NCBI GenBank assembly: GCA_015489185.1
Contig: WGAE01000201.1
Coordinates: forward strand, 1 to 12,113
Length of the DNA: 12,113 nucleotides
Direction: 5' to 3'
Origin: Campylobacterales bacterium
Lineage (GTDB): Bacteria; Campylobacterota; Campylobacteria; Campylobacterales; QNZT01
The notes under the pieces were generated by a model. It was not told where the DNA came from and ran no database searches. It worked only from the letters and a program-made list of their open reading frames with translations. Made by a program: the position numbers and the translations under genes. Below are positions 6,638 through 12,113 of the stretch, piece by piece. Position 1 is the first letter of the stretch. Every line of letters starts with the position of its first letter.

Positions 6638-7351
6638 ATGCGTATTTTGACGAGTATTGGGATCGCACTGCTTCTTGTCGGTTGTGCGGGGAAAATTGTT
6701 CCCGGGAAAGCACCTAAGGTAATGCCGGAAAAAGAGGTTTTGGACAAACATATCGAAGAGCAGAAAACGGCGCAAAAACCTAAACAGAAAACTTCTTCCG
6801 GAGTGACGACAAAACAGGTTGCTAAAGCCGTATCGGAGCAGAATGCTACACTGATTCAAAAAATACCTGCCGAAGCCGAAGAGGAGATTTTCGAAGAGAA
6901 AAAACCTTCCCGCTTCGCAAATGCAGAGCTGATCAGTTCCAATCCCTATAAAGTGACGATGAAAACCAAGAAGTTCGCATTCTCCGATACCGGGTTCATG
7001 AACATTTACGATAAGTTGATCAATTTGCAGGTTTTTTCGATGGGGAAAGCAGTTTTGGATATGACCGTATCGTTAAACGAAGATGAGATCTGCGTAGGTT
7101 CACTGTGCAATACGAAGCACGGATTTAACCAGACTTTTCTGACTGGTGTATATCCCGATACGCTGGTTGAGAATGTTTTGCGTTCCAAACCGATTTTCGG
7201 CGGCAAAAATCTGAAAAAGATGACCAAAGGATTTATTCAAAAGATCATTACGCCCAAATATGCCGTCAAATACAAAATCTGGCCCGGAAATGTCTATTTT
7301 AAAGATAGCCTCAATCACATTATCATCAAACTAAGGAAAATGCCTAAATGA
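6638..7351 (+). CDS. Uncharacterised lipoprotein
   Basis: The 237-residue product starts with a lipoprotein signal peptide (MRILTSIGIALLLVGC). The lipobox LVGC puts the lipidated cysteine at residue 16, so the mature protein is membrane-anchored and faces the periplasm or is in the outer membrane. Residues 17-92 are Lys/Glu/Gln-rich and probably a flexible linker. Residues 93-237 form a compact, probably beta-rich domain with two close cysteines in EICVGSLC, a possible disulfide. I do not recognise the family. The ATG has a good Shine-Dalgarno (GGGAGAG). Its TGA overlaps the nfo ATG (ATGA), so the two are co-transcribed and probably translationally coupled, although a periplasmic lipoprotein has no obvious role with a cytoplasmic DNA-repair enzyme. 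It diverges from tig. Confidence 0.88.
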   Translation: MRILTSIGIALLLVGCAGKIVPGKAPKVMPEKEVLDKHIEEQKTAQKPKQKTSSGVTTKQVAKAVSEQNATLIQKIPAEAEEEIFEEKKPSRFANAELISSNPYKVTMKTKKFAFSDTGFMNIYDKLINLQVFSMGKAVLDMTVSLNEDEICVGSLCNTKHGFNQTFLTGVYPDTLVENVLRSKPIFGGKNLKKMTKGFIQKIITPKYAVKYKIWPGNVYFKDSLNHIIIKLRKMPK

Positions 7352-8196
7352 GTAAATATGTCGGTGCACATGTCAGTGCGAGCGGCGGGGTATTCAACGC
7401 CCCGCTCAATGCAAAAGAGATCGGTGCGAAAGCCTTTGCCCTTTTTACCAAAAATCAGCGCCAGTGGAAAGCCAAACCGCTTGATGACAAAACAATCGCA
7501 AAATTCAAAGACAACTTGGAAGCAGTGGGTATCTCTCCAAAGCAGGTGCTGCCTCATGACAGTTATTTGATCAATCTGGGACATCCCGAAGAAGAGAAAC
7601 GACAAAAGTCACTGGATGCGTTTATTGACGAAGTACGTCGATGTGAACAACTGGGACTTGATAAACTGAACTTTCATCCGGGCAGCCATCTGAAAAAGAT
7701 CAGCGAAGAGGCGTGTCTGGACCTGATCGCCGATGCGATGAACAAAACACTCGAAGTGACCGAAAACGTAACGCTTGTGATTGAAAACACTGCCGGACAG
7801 GGAAGTAACCTGGGGTATAAATTTGAACATCTGGCGTACCTCATCGACCGTTCGATTGATAAAAGTCGGGTGGGAGTTTGTATCGATACTTGTCATATGT
7901 TTACCGCCGGATACGATATTCGCACCAAAGAGGCGTATGATGCTACATGGCAAACATTTGATGAAGTGGTCGGTTTTAAGTATCTCAAAGGAATGCATAT
8001 CAACGACTCCAAGCCCGATCTTGGATCGAGAGTCGACAGGCACCACAGCCTGGGAAAAGGAAAAATCGGACTGGACGCGTTTCGATTTATTATGAACGAT
8101 CCGCGTATGGATGATATACCTCTCGTTCTGGAGACGATCGACGAGAGTATCTGGGCGGAAGAGATTGCGTTACTTTACGGTATGATAGCCTCGTAA
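7348..8196 (+). CDS. nfo: Endonuclease IV (AP endonuclease)
   Basis: This base-excision repair enzyme cuts DNA 5' of abasic sites and removes blocked 3' ends, using three zinc ions in a TIM barrel. The 282-residue product has all nine metal ligands, each one residue further along than in E. coli Nfo: His70, His110, Glu146, Asp180, His183, His217, Asp230, His232 and Glu262. Signatures include GAHVSASGG (6-14), VCIDTCHMFTAGYD (177-190) and MHINDSK (216-222). It should be fully active. The start overlaps the stop of the lipoprotein gene by 4 nt, with AAGGA about 9 nt upstream inside that gene. The stop TAA (8194-8196) lies inside a perfect inverted repeat. Confidence 0.98.
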   Translation: MSKYVGAHVSASGGVFNAPLNAKEIGAKAFALFTKNQRQWKAKPLDDKTIAKFKDNLEAVGISPKQVLPHDSYLINLGHPEEEKRQKSLDAFIDEVRRCEQLGLDKLNFHPGSHLKKISEEACLDLIADAMNKTLEVTENVTLVIENTAGQGSNLGYKFEHLAYLIDRSIDKSRVGVCIDTCHMFTAGYDIRTKEAYDATWQTFDEVVGFKYLKGMHINDSKPDLGSRVDRHHSLGKGKIGLDAFRFIMNDPRMDDIPLVLETIDESIWAEEIALLYGMIAS

Positions 8197-8215
8197 GAGG
8201 TAAAACCTCTTACGA
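8191..8215. terminator. Perfect 11-bp hairpin between convergent nfo and lipoprotein genes, possible atypical terminator
   Basis: TCGTAAGAGGT (8191-8201) pairs perfectly with ACCTCTTACGA (8205-8215) around a 3-base loop. It lies between nfo (stop inside the left arm) and the convergent lipoprotein gene (stop at 8222-8224), where a bidirectional terminator is expected. It lacks a U-tract after the stem in either direction: the plus strand continues AAAAAG and the minus strand GGCTATC. It may act as an mRNA 3'-end stabiliser, a Rho-associated stop or a weak terminator. The pairing is certain, the role is inferred. Confidence 0.55.
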
Positions 8216-8221
8216 AAAAGA

Positions 8222-10399
8222 TTATTGTTCGTTCATCAAATCTCGGTATTTCCAAGAATTGGCAATACTATTTTTGATTGCGTCCATCGCCGCACCGTTA
8301 AATGCCGGCATATTACGTACGATCCCTTTGGGCTCCAGACCTCCCCGATAAAGCGTTCCGTCTTTGACGGCGAAAATCTTGTATTCGATATCTCCTTCAT
8401 CATCTTCGAGATATTTTTTGCTGTACGGTTTAATGATCATAATTTCCTGACCGTCTACTTCCTTGATTTTCCATTCACCGGCAATTTTTCCGTTCTCAAC
8501 GTCACTGTTTTGTGCCGATGCGGTCACAAGTTTACCCGATTTGGCGTTAGCGTCACATTGGTAGCTCCCGTCGGCGTTTTGTGTACTGGCAAATGCAAGA
8601 CCGTGATCTTGATTACCGATAAACCAGTTTGTCTGACACTGATTTTGAATAAACTCCCCAAAGTTGTGCAGTACCGTCTCTTCTCCATTTTGATGTGATG
8701 TTACCGGCTCGTCGATTCTATAGGTATCTTTTTGTTTTTCGACCTTGATAAAGTACATTTTTGCGTTATCCGGCATAGTCACCGCAAGATTGCGCAACTG
8801 TGGAATCGTGATGGTTTTACCGGCAATATCTTTTCCTTCAAGCAATGAAACTTTTTCGTTCCACTCTGTCATTGTCAATGTACCGTCGGCATTCATTGTA
8901 AACGGTTGTGCCGATTCATCCGACGCCGCAACCCAGCTTCCGTTTTGGAGAATATATTCACTGTTTTGATTCTCACCATCGCTGTTTTTAGGTACAAAAG
9001 TACCGTTTTGGGCTCTGTATTTGTGAACAGAGAGCGTATTGTCTTCGTTGAAAGAGACCTCTTCATATTTGTTTCCATGAGGCAGGTAAAGGGTCATCGG
9101 CGGTTTGAATGCGATGAACCTGTTTTTCATTTGTGCTTCTTGTGCTTCTCTTTCCGCCTCTTTTTGGGCTACAAACTTTTGCAATTTGTCGTAAATATTT
9201 TGGATATCCTGATCGCCGCTGTTTTTGAGTGCATCGAGATGTTTGAAAAGTGTTCCCGGTTCGATCTCTTCTCCCTCAAGAAGGGTTTTGAGTTTTTCGA
9301 TTAATGTATCGTCTGCCGCAATGCCGGCAAGGTCAAGGTCATGTGCGATAAACTTTTTACCCCAGTCAAAATCGGGTTTTGCGAACGGATTGTCAACAGA
9401 AATTTCACCTCTGATCTCATCTTCTGTTTTACCCTCTTCAATGGCTACTTTGACTTTCTTAAGATCCTCTCTGGTAACGACTGCAACTTTTTTCAGAAAA
9501 TCTTTACGCTTTTTGATGTTTGGATCAGCCTCATCAAAATGTTTTTTGATCGCTTTTGCTACTTCTTTGGCAGCTGCTCCTGCACGGATTCCCTGATCAC
9601 CGCCCAGAAGCGCTTTTACACGATCATCCTGCTCAGCTTTTTGGAGTGTTTTATCGAGCAGACGATCAACGCCTTTTTCCTGCGGTGTTGTTTCTTGAAG
9701 TACGTCTGCGATCGCTTCATAGATTTTCTCCGCACGTTCAGTGTGTTTTGTTTCATCCGGTTCGGCGGCAAGCATCGCTTCGACTGCTTTTTGCAGTTGC
9801 AGAGCTTTTTTAATCAACTTGTCGTTTCCTTTTTCCTGCTCTGCAACCGGGTCTGCGTCAAGCTCTTTCGGGTCAAGTTCCAGTACCTGTGCCACTTTAT
9901 TTTTTGCCGCTTCGATTTTCGCTTTCAGTTCTTCTTTGGAGAGTTTTTTCTCTTTTTTCAGCTCTTTTTGCAATGTTTTCGCCACTAGTGTCGAAACGGG
10001 ACTTAAAATAACACTTTTCCCTTCTTTAGGTGCAAGCAGTTTGCCGGTAAAATCATCGCCGGTATCGACATCTTTACCGCCGTAAACAAGCAACATTGCC
10101 GTATCGAAATTTGGATCTGTTTTTGCCTCTTCCGTGAGCGTGAGTGTAAAAGCACCGTTTTCGTCTGTTTGTGTGCTCGGTTCTGAAGGCTGGCAGTAAC
10201 CGTCTTCGCTCAGATCGAGACATACGGTTGCATATTGAAGGTAGCCGTCTACCGCTTTTCCTGTGATAGATGCAGATGGTGTGTTGTTGTCGTTTCCTGT
10301 ATCGGAACCGGAAGTAGCGGATGTGCCCCCGCAACCTGTCAAAATAGCACTAAGTGCGACTGATAATGTAATAGTAGATAATACGGAATTTCTTTTCAT
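8222..10399 (-). CDS. Large uncharacterised lipoprotein (725 residues)
   Basis: From the ATG at 10397-10399 the product starts MKRNSVLSTITLSVALSAILTGC, a lipoprotein signal peptide with lipobox LTGC and Cys23 as lipid site. The frame is open 16 codons further upstream, but only the inner ATG has a Shine-Dalgarno (AAGGAG, 10410-10415) and gives a proper signal. A Gly/Ser/Thr/Asn linker (24-44) follows. A beta domain of a type common in marine proteobacterial surface proteins spans about 45-141, with GKAVDGYLQYATVCLDLSED, GYC.PSEP, TDENGAFTL, GGKDVDTGDDFTG and LSPVSTLVAK. Next is a very Lys/Glu-rich helical region (about 142-425), then a beta-rich C-terminal part (about 428-725) with repeated NG/DG turns and a Cys pair. 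Two Cys in the first domain may form a disulfide. It is probably surface or periplasmic. Function is unknown; structural, binding or calcium-dependent roles are guesses. It appears to be a single-gene unit, convergent with nfo. Confidence 0.85.
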   Translation of the reverse strand: MKRNSVLSTITLSVALSAILTGCGGTSATSGSDTGNDNNTPSASITGKAVDGYLQYATVCLDLSEDGYCQPSEPSTQTDENGAFTLTLTEEAKTDPNFDTAMLLVYGGKDVDTGDDFTGKLLAPKEGKSVILSPVSTLVAKTLQKELKKEKKLSKEELKAKIEAAKNKVAQVLELDPKELDADPVAEQEKGNDKLIKKALQLQKAVEAMLAAEPDETKHTERAEKIYEAIADVLQETTPQEKGVDRLLDKTLQKAEQDDRVKALLGGDQGIRAGAAAKEVAKAIKKHFDEADPNIKKRKDFLKKVAVVTREDLKKVKVAIEEGKTEDEIRGEISVDNPFAKPDFDWGKKFIAHDLDLAGIAADDTLIEKLKTLLEGEEIEPGTLFKHLDALKNSGDQDIQNIYDKLQKFVAQKEAEREAQEAQMKNRFIAFKPPMTLYLPHGNKYEEVSFNEDNTLSVHKYRAQNGTFVPKNSDGENQNSEYILQNGSWVAASDESAQPFTMNADGTLTMTEWNEKVSLLEGKDIAGKTITIPQLRNLAVTMPDNAKMYFIKVEKQKDTYRIDEPVTSHQNGEETVLHNFGEFIQNQCQTNWFIGNQDHGLAFASTQNADGSYQCDANAKSGKLVTASAQNSDVENGKIAGEWKIKEVDGQEIMIIKPYSKKYLEDDEGDIEYKIFAVKDGTLYRGGLEPKGIVRNMPAFNGAAMDAIKNSIANSWKYRDLMNEQ

Positions 10400-10409
10400 A
10401 GGGTGAGGT

Positions 10410-10415
10410 CTCCTT
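10410..10415 (-). promoter_or_regulatory. Shine-Dalgarno that fixes the start of the large lipoprotein
   Basis: AAGGAG on the minus strand lies 10 nt before the ATG at 10397-10399. No similar sequence precedes the upstream in-frame ATG at 10445-10447, which would also put 16 polar and basic residues before the signal peptide. Confidence 0.75.
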
Positions 10416-10423
10416 ATAACCTG

Positions 10424-10445
10424 GAATTTACGAATCGTTAAATTC
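10424..10445. promoter_or_regulatory. Palindromic site in the leader of the large lipoprotein gene (possible operator)
   Basis: GAATTTA (10424-10430) and TAAATTC (10439-10445) form a perfect 7-bp inverted repeat around an 8-base centre that holds a second small dyad (ACGA/TCGT). On the minus strand a -10-like TATAGT (10450-10455) lies just upstream, so the palindrome would overlap the expected transcription start near 10443. This suits a repressor site. A 5' mRNA hairpin is the alternative. Confidence 0.45.
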
Positions 10446-10497
10446 ATAAACTATATCGGTCAGAGGAGTGAAAAGTTTAATAAAAAATGACCTTTTT

Positions 10498-10773
10498 TCA
10501 AAATTTACAGCTACCTGTGGAACAACCGCCGCTTCCTATATTAAAGCTGTCATGATAGCGGCAGTTTGTACATTCATACTCTACGAAGGTCGTCCCTGAG
10601 CAACCGCCTCCTTTCTGATCAACTACTTCAATGGTTGGCTGTTTGCATTCAGGGCAGATGCCTTGATTGATCAGTTTGAGTTTTTCACCTTTGTCGTTGA
10701 GGTGGTGAATATATGCCCAGATCAATCCGCCGATAATCAGCGCTGTAAATAGCAACATGAAGAGGGTATACAT
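10498..10773 (-). CDS. Small membrane-anchored cysteine-rich (zinc-ribbon-like) protein
   Basis: The 91-residue product starts with one transmembrane helix (about 4-22, MLLFTALIIGGLIWAYI), followed by HHLNDKGEK and a Cys-rich domain. CPEC (40-43) and CTNC (68-71) form the two knuckles of a typical zinc ribbon. Extra cysteines lie at 58 (GGGCSG), 84 and 89 (GGCSTGSC, close to the C-terminus). Seven cysteines in 50 residues suggest zinc or another metal bound to a membrane-tethered domain. With the N-terminal helix as anchor, the ribbon could be on the cytoplasmic side, but topology cannot be settled by eye. I do not recognise a named family. The ATG has AGGAAA 7 nt upstream. It is divergent from queE (64 bases between starts) and upstream of, but separated by about 98 bases from, the large lipoprotein gene on the same strand. 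Confidence 0.85.
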   Translation of the reverse strand: MYTLFMLLFTALIIGGLIWAYIHHLNDKGEKLKLINQGICPECKQPTIEVVDQKGGGCSGTTFVEYECTNCRYHDSFNIGSGGCSTGSCKF

Positions 10774-10837
10774 ACAGTTTCCTAAAAATTATTTTGCTAC
10801 TATCCATTGTAACATAAAATTTACAGTCAGGGATTAT

Positions 10838-11419
10838 ATGCTGAAAGTTTCTTCGATCTTCTATTCGATACAGGGTGAGGGGTTTCATGCCGGAACGGCG
10901 GCAGTTTTTGTGCGTTTGTACGGTTGTAACCTTACTTGTGATTTTTGTGATGATGAATTGCATAAAACGGTGATGCGTGAATATAGTTTCGACACACTTT
11001 TGCACGAAGTGTCCCAATACGGTTCCAAAACGGTGATTATTACCGGAGGAGAGCCGACGCTTTATGATCTGAATCCGTTTATTCGTTTTATGCAATCACA
11101 CGGATATTATGTAGCGATTGAGACCAACGGATATAATTTCCAAAATGTAAAAGAAGCCGACTGGATTACCTATAGTCCCAAGGACTGGGAAACGGTACAC
11201 ACACAAGGGTTTGATGAGCTCAAATGCATTGTCGATATGCAATCCGATATTGATTTGTTGCTGCGGATTGAAACGGACAAACCCTTTTTCATTCAGCCGA
11301 AAAACGCAATGCACACGCCGAATATGGAAAATGTACGTTTTTGTGTGGAACTGGTTAAGCGTTATCCTCAAAAATTTCGTCTGAGTTTGCAAATGCATAA
11401 ATTTATAGGAGTCGACTGA
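10838..11419 (+). CDS. queE: 7-carboxy-7-deazaguanine synthase (radical SAM)
   Basis: QueE converts 6-carboxytetrahydropterin to 7-carboxy-7-deazaguanine, the ring-contraction step of queuosine/preQ0 synthesis, using S-adenosylmethionine, a 4Fe-4S cluster and Mg. The 193-residue product starts MLKVSSIFYSIQGEGFHAGT, the typical QueE N-terminus. The cluster cysteines are 30, 34 and 37 (CX3CX2C, GCNLTCDFCD). TGGEPTL (69-75) is the SAM-binding GGE motif, and SLQMHKFIGVD ends the protein. The frame is open 27 codons further upstream to 10757, but that extension has no similarity to the family and overlaps the divergent gene, so the ATG at 10838 (weak AGGGA upstream) is chosen. It overlaps queC by 1 nt, so the two form an operon. 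The enzyme before QueE in the pathway, QueD, is not in the window. Confidence 0.95.
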   Translation: MLKVSSIFYSIQGEGFHAGTAAVFVRLYGCNLTCDFCDDELHKTVMREYSFDTLLHEVSQYGSKTVIITGGEPTLYDLNPFIRFMQSHGYYVAIETNGYNFQNVKEADWITYSPKDWETVHTQGFDELKCIVDMQSDIDLLLRIETDKPFFIQPKNAMHTPNMENVRFCVELVKRYPQKFRLSLQMHKFIGVD

Positions 11420-12105
11420 TGGGAAAAAAATCTTCCAAAAGCGCATTGGTGGTTTTCAGCGGCGGGCAGGACAGTACCACCTGCCTGGGATGGGCAAAAA
11501 ATAGATACGAACATGTTGAAACAATCACATTTGATTATCATCAAAAACATGCAGTCGAAATTCAGCAGGCGCAGAAAATTGCGAAACTATTGAATGTACC
11601 GAATTTTGTGATGAAGATCGATATCTTTGCGCAACTGGACGATTCCGCACTGATCGATGCCACACTTGATATCAACGCAAAACATCACCATCGCCCGAAT
11701 CTTCCGGCATCCTTCGTACCGAATCGAAATGCCGTATTTTTTACGGCGGCACACGCGTATGCCCAAAAAGCGGGACTCGATTTTATCGTCACCGGGATCA
11801 ATCAGACCGATTACAGCGGCTATCCCGACTGTCGGCTTCCGTTTGTCCAGACGCTCGAAAAGGCATTGAATCTGGGCAGTGAATCTGATATAAAATTTCT
11901 TTATCCGCTGATTCATCTGAGTAAGGCGGAAACTTTCAAGCTGGCAAAACAGGAAGGGATACTTGATATCGTGCTTTATGAAACACATACCTGTTATAAC
12001 GGTGATCGTAGCCGGTTGCATGAGTGGGGGTACGGATGTGACACTTGTCCTGCTTGTCAGCTTCGTAAAAAGGGGTGGGAAGAATATAAACGCCTGTTTA
12101 CCTGA
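11419..12105 (+). CDS. queC: 7-cyano-7-deazaguanine (preQ0) synthase
   Basis: QueC uses ATP and ammonia to turn 7-carboxy-7-deazaguanine, the QueE product, into preQ0, the precursor of the tRNA base queuosine. The 228-residue product has the PP-loop SGGQDS (14-19) that binds ATP, VPNRNAVF (100-107), TGINQTDYSGYPDCR (125-139) and four zinc cysteines, Cys192, Cys207, Cys210 and Cys213 (CYNG ... GCDTCPACQLRKKGW). Length and motifs are those of a normal active enzyme. The start ATG shares its A with the queE stop (TGATG), and AGGAG (11407-11411) lies 7 nt upstream inside queE. The gene ends 8 bases before the window edge, so any terminator or further pathway gene is out of view. Confidence 0.98.
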   Translation: MGKKSSKSALVVFSGGQDSTTCLGWAKNRYEHVETITFDYHQKHAVEIQQAQKIAKLLNVPNFVMKIDIFAQLDDSALIDATLDINAKHHHRPNLPASFVPNRNAVFFTAAHAYAQKAGLDFIVTGINQTDYSGYPDCRLPFVQTLEKALNLGSESDIKFLYPLIHLSKAETFKLAKQEGILDIVLYETHTCYNGDRSRLHEWGYGCDTCPACQLRKKGWEEYKRLFT

Positions 12106-12113
12106 ACAAACGC

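Noticed and set aside
9341..9988. Open plus-strand frame of 215 codons, Phe- and Cys-rich
   Set aside because: It is antisense to the Lys/Glu-rich helical region of the large lipoprotein, whose GAA/AAA codons read as TTC/TTT on the other strand. There is no ribosome site or membrane pattern of a real protein.
10400..10447. 16-codon N-terminal extension of the large lipoprotein
   Set aside because: It has no Shine-Dalgarno and would put a basic stretch before the signal peptide. The inner ATG at 10397-10399 has AAGGAG and yields a standard lipobox signal.
10460..10497. A6/T6 inverted repeat after the zinc-ribbon gene as a terminator
   Set aside because: The stem would be six A:T pairs only with a 5-base loop, too weak to call, though some 3' end must lie here.
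10757..10837. 27-codon N-terminal extension of QueE
   Set aside because: It overlaps the start of the divergent gene and has no match to the family. QueE proteins begin close to the YSIQGEG motif, as from the ATG at 10838.
10774..10837. Possible preQ1 riboswitch upstream of queE
   Set aside because: The 64-base region is AT-rich, with no C-rich loop or pseudoknot pattern of the preQ1 classes that I can recognise.

Overview
The window looks like chromosomal DNA of a Campylobacterota (epsilonproteobacterium), probably a free-living sulfur-oxidising type such as the Sulfuricurvum/Sulfurovum/Sulfurimonas group. The evidence is the gene order trigger factor - clpP - def - comM, which I recall from Helicobacter pylori and relatives, a moderate GC content judged by eye, and short intergenic spaces. 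The genus is inference only. No rRNA, tRNA, CRISPR array, insertion sequence or integrase was seen. Every stretch longer than about 120 bases is covered by a gene.

Layout. (1) 1-422, minus: N-terminal part of an NAD(P)HX repair enzyme, running off the left edge. (2) 484-1533, plus: an unrecognised membrane protein, probably leaderless, whose stop codon overlaps that of the convergent comM. (3) 6526 down to 1530, minus: a compact five-gene operon read from a clear sigma-70 promoter (6562-6590). Its order is tig (trigger factor), clpP (protease), a degenerate GGDEF protein, def (peptide deformylase), comM (AAA+ ATPase). Gaps are 9-19 nt, and the def start is tied to the stop of the gene before it. 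(4) 6638-8196, plus: a lipoprotein overlapping nfo (endonuclease IV) by 4 nt. nfo ends inside a perfect hairpin. (5) 10399 down to 8222, minus: a 725-residue lipoprotein of unknown function with a palindromic site in its leader. (6) 10773 down to 10498, minus: a small membrane-anchored cysteine-rich (zinc-ribbon-like) protein. (7) 10838-12105, plus: queE and queC, consecutive-step enzymes of preQ0/queuosine synthesis, overlapping by 1 nt.

How the genes work together. The minus-strand operon groups functions acting on new polypeptides as they leave the ribosome: chaperoning (Tig), N-terminal deformylation (Def) and turnover (ClpP). ComM adds DNA-uptake/branch-migration activity. The least expected member is the GGDEF protein. 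Its catalytic signature is destroyed (GGNVF), but an RxxD inhibitory-site motif remains at the right distance, so it is more likely a c-di-GMP sensor or scaffold than a cyclase. I see no clearly new multi-gene system here. The best leads are this GGDEF protein, the orphan membrane protein at 484, the large lipoprotein with its palindrome, and the small Cys-rich protein beside queE.
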